Shown: piece after piece, positions 63,415 through 64,000 of the stretch
Layout: each line of letters begins with the position of its first letter
Position numbering within the stretch: position 1 is the stretch's first letter
Source: CAKZNE01 sp002695025
Lineage (GTDB): Bacteria; Bacteroidota; Bacteroidia; Flavobacteriales; Schleiferiaceae
Length of the DNA: 64,000 nucleotides
Reading direction: 5' to 3'
Assembly: GCA_913043285.1 (NCBI GenBank)
Contig: CAJWML010000009.1
Location: forward strand, 1 to 64,000
Program-made: the position numbers and the translations under genes
Notes under the pieces: model-generated
Database searches by the model: none
Seen by the model: only the letters and a program-made list of their open reading frames with translations
Told to the model about the DNA's origin: nothing

Positions 63415-64000
63415 ATGAAAACTTCCCACCTCTTTATCCATTTCAGTGTATTCATACTCCCACTCTGTATGTATAGTCAGAATGCTGCCGACATCCTGGA
63501 AAGAAGTGAAAAGCTGGATAAGGACGAAAAGATATTTATCGAGTATCGCCCGGATGTTCTTTACCTGTCTCATAATGTAGACGGGCAATACCTTACTCTC
63601 AGTAACCCTGATGACTCGGCTCTTTACCTGTTTTCGGGAGATAATGCCAACATTTACCTGAGTCCGCTCAATCCGCTTACTTATTCCTATACCAAACAGG
63701 TAATTGAGGCGGAAGATCCCGTGGATAAACTGGCCAGTAATACCTTCAGTTCTTTATTGGATATTTTAAAGAAGGGGGCGTTATTACCTGGAATAGAAAA
63801 AGCCCTGATGTTTGACCCCTCTGCTGAATTCATATCGCCAGCGGAAGACCTCGCAGCTGATTGTGATACGATAGAAGATTACATAAGGGCCCTTCAGGAC
63901 AGCCTTAAGAATAATCACAAAACAGAGATCAACCAGGTTTTTAAAACCCTGAAAGAGTTGGATTTTCGTGAAAAAACCGTAACTCAACAAAAGATCAGTA
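63415..64000 (+). CDS. exported protein, C-terminus beyond window edge
   Basis: ATG 63415 opens a frame of at least 195 residues that is still open at the window end. It has a signal peptide (FIHFSVFILPLCMYSQ), then beta strands (YRPDVLYLSH, YLTLSNPDDSALYLFSGD) and a helical stretch (DCDTIEDYIRALQDSLKNN). A possible -7 box lies about 28 bases before the ATG. No family recognised. Confidence 0.75.
   Translation, partial: MKTSHLFIHFSVFILPLCMYSQNAADILERSEKLDKDEKIFIEYRPDVLYLSHNVDGQYLTLSNPDDSALYLFSGDNANIYLSPLNPLTYSYTKQVIEAEDPVDKLASNTFSSLLDILKKGALLPGIEKALMFDPSAEFISPAEDLAADCDTIEDYIRALQDSLKNNHKTEINQVFKTLKELDFREKTVTQQKIS

Overview
The window comes from a member of the Bacteroidota, most likely a marine-type flavobacterial lineage. 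The evidence is several secreted proteins with type IX secretion (T9SS) C-terminal sorting tails (signature ...FPNPTTGDY... / ...YPNPGTDVF...), a promoter of the TTTG-N17-TAnnTTTG type in front of a tRNA-Phe gene, few Shine-Dalgarno sequences, LytS/LytTR regulators and SBBP/GCDS surface repeats. I did not identify the species.

Layout. (1) 1-3485, minus strand: a housekeeping-like cluster of type III pantothenate kinase (coaX), an outer-membrane barrel protein and a TPR protein cut by the window edge. (2) 3536-3770: promoter, tRNA-Phe(GAA) and terminator. (3) 3836-6626, minus: a LytS-type kinase and LytTR response regulator pair. (4) 6766-21858, minus: one 5030-residue T9SS surface protein with four parallel beta-helix blocks, several CARDB-like Ig domains and a 15-unit Cys repeat arranged in 468-bp triads. 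(5) 22158-24402, minus: an aryl-sulfotransferase-like lipoprotein and a decayed beta-propeller/T9SS gene. (6) 24678-36789, plus: a seven-gene, tightly packed operon encoding a large Ig-repeat T9SS protein, an outer-membrane barrel, a probable lipoprotein, a small exported protein, an exported SH3/vWA protein, a LolD-like ATPase and an FtsX/MacB-like permease.

(7) 36844-54707: an accessory region rich in cell-death and signalling domains. It contains a glycerophosphodiesterase, a PA-IL-lectin-like protein, CsgG/FlgO-like envelope proteins, two membrane-anchored TIR proteins whose C-terminal halves look FlgO/CsgG-like, two caspase-fold proteases, a TPR-histidine kinase with a NarL-type regulator, multi-pass membrane proteins, a TIR pseudogene and a 2TM-CBS protein. 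(8) 54778-62806, minus: a type I restriction-modification locus (hsdR, unrelated secreted gene, hsdM, hsdS) with a truncated UvrD-helicase remnant downstream. A structured intergenic repeat flanks the inserted gene, next to a fossil of a second hsdR 3' end. (9) 63006-64000: a small peptide with a double-glycine motif and the start of an exported protein.

The best candidates for an undescribed system are the TIR-TM-FlgO/CsgG operon divergent from a metacaspase (41067-45542, possibly with 39191-41015), read here as envelope sensing coupled to a TIR enzyme and protease, and the Ig/barrel/vWA/ABC operon (24678-36789). The recurring intergenic element (53311, 58187, 59360) has a predicted H-type pseudoknot supported by covariation between copies.
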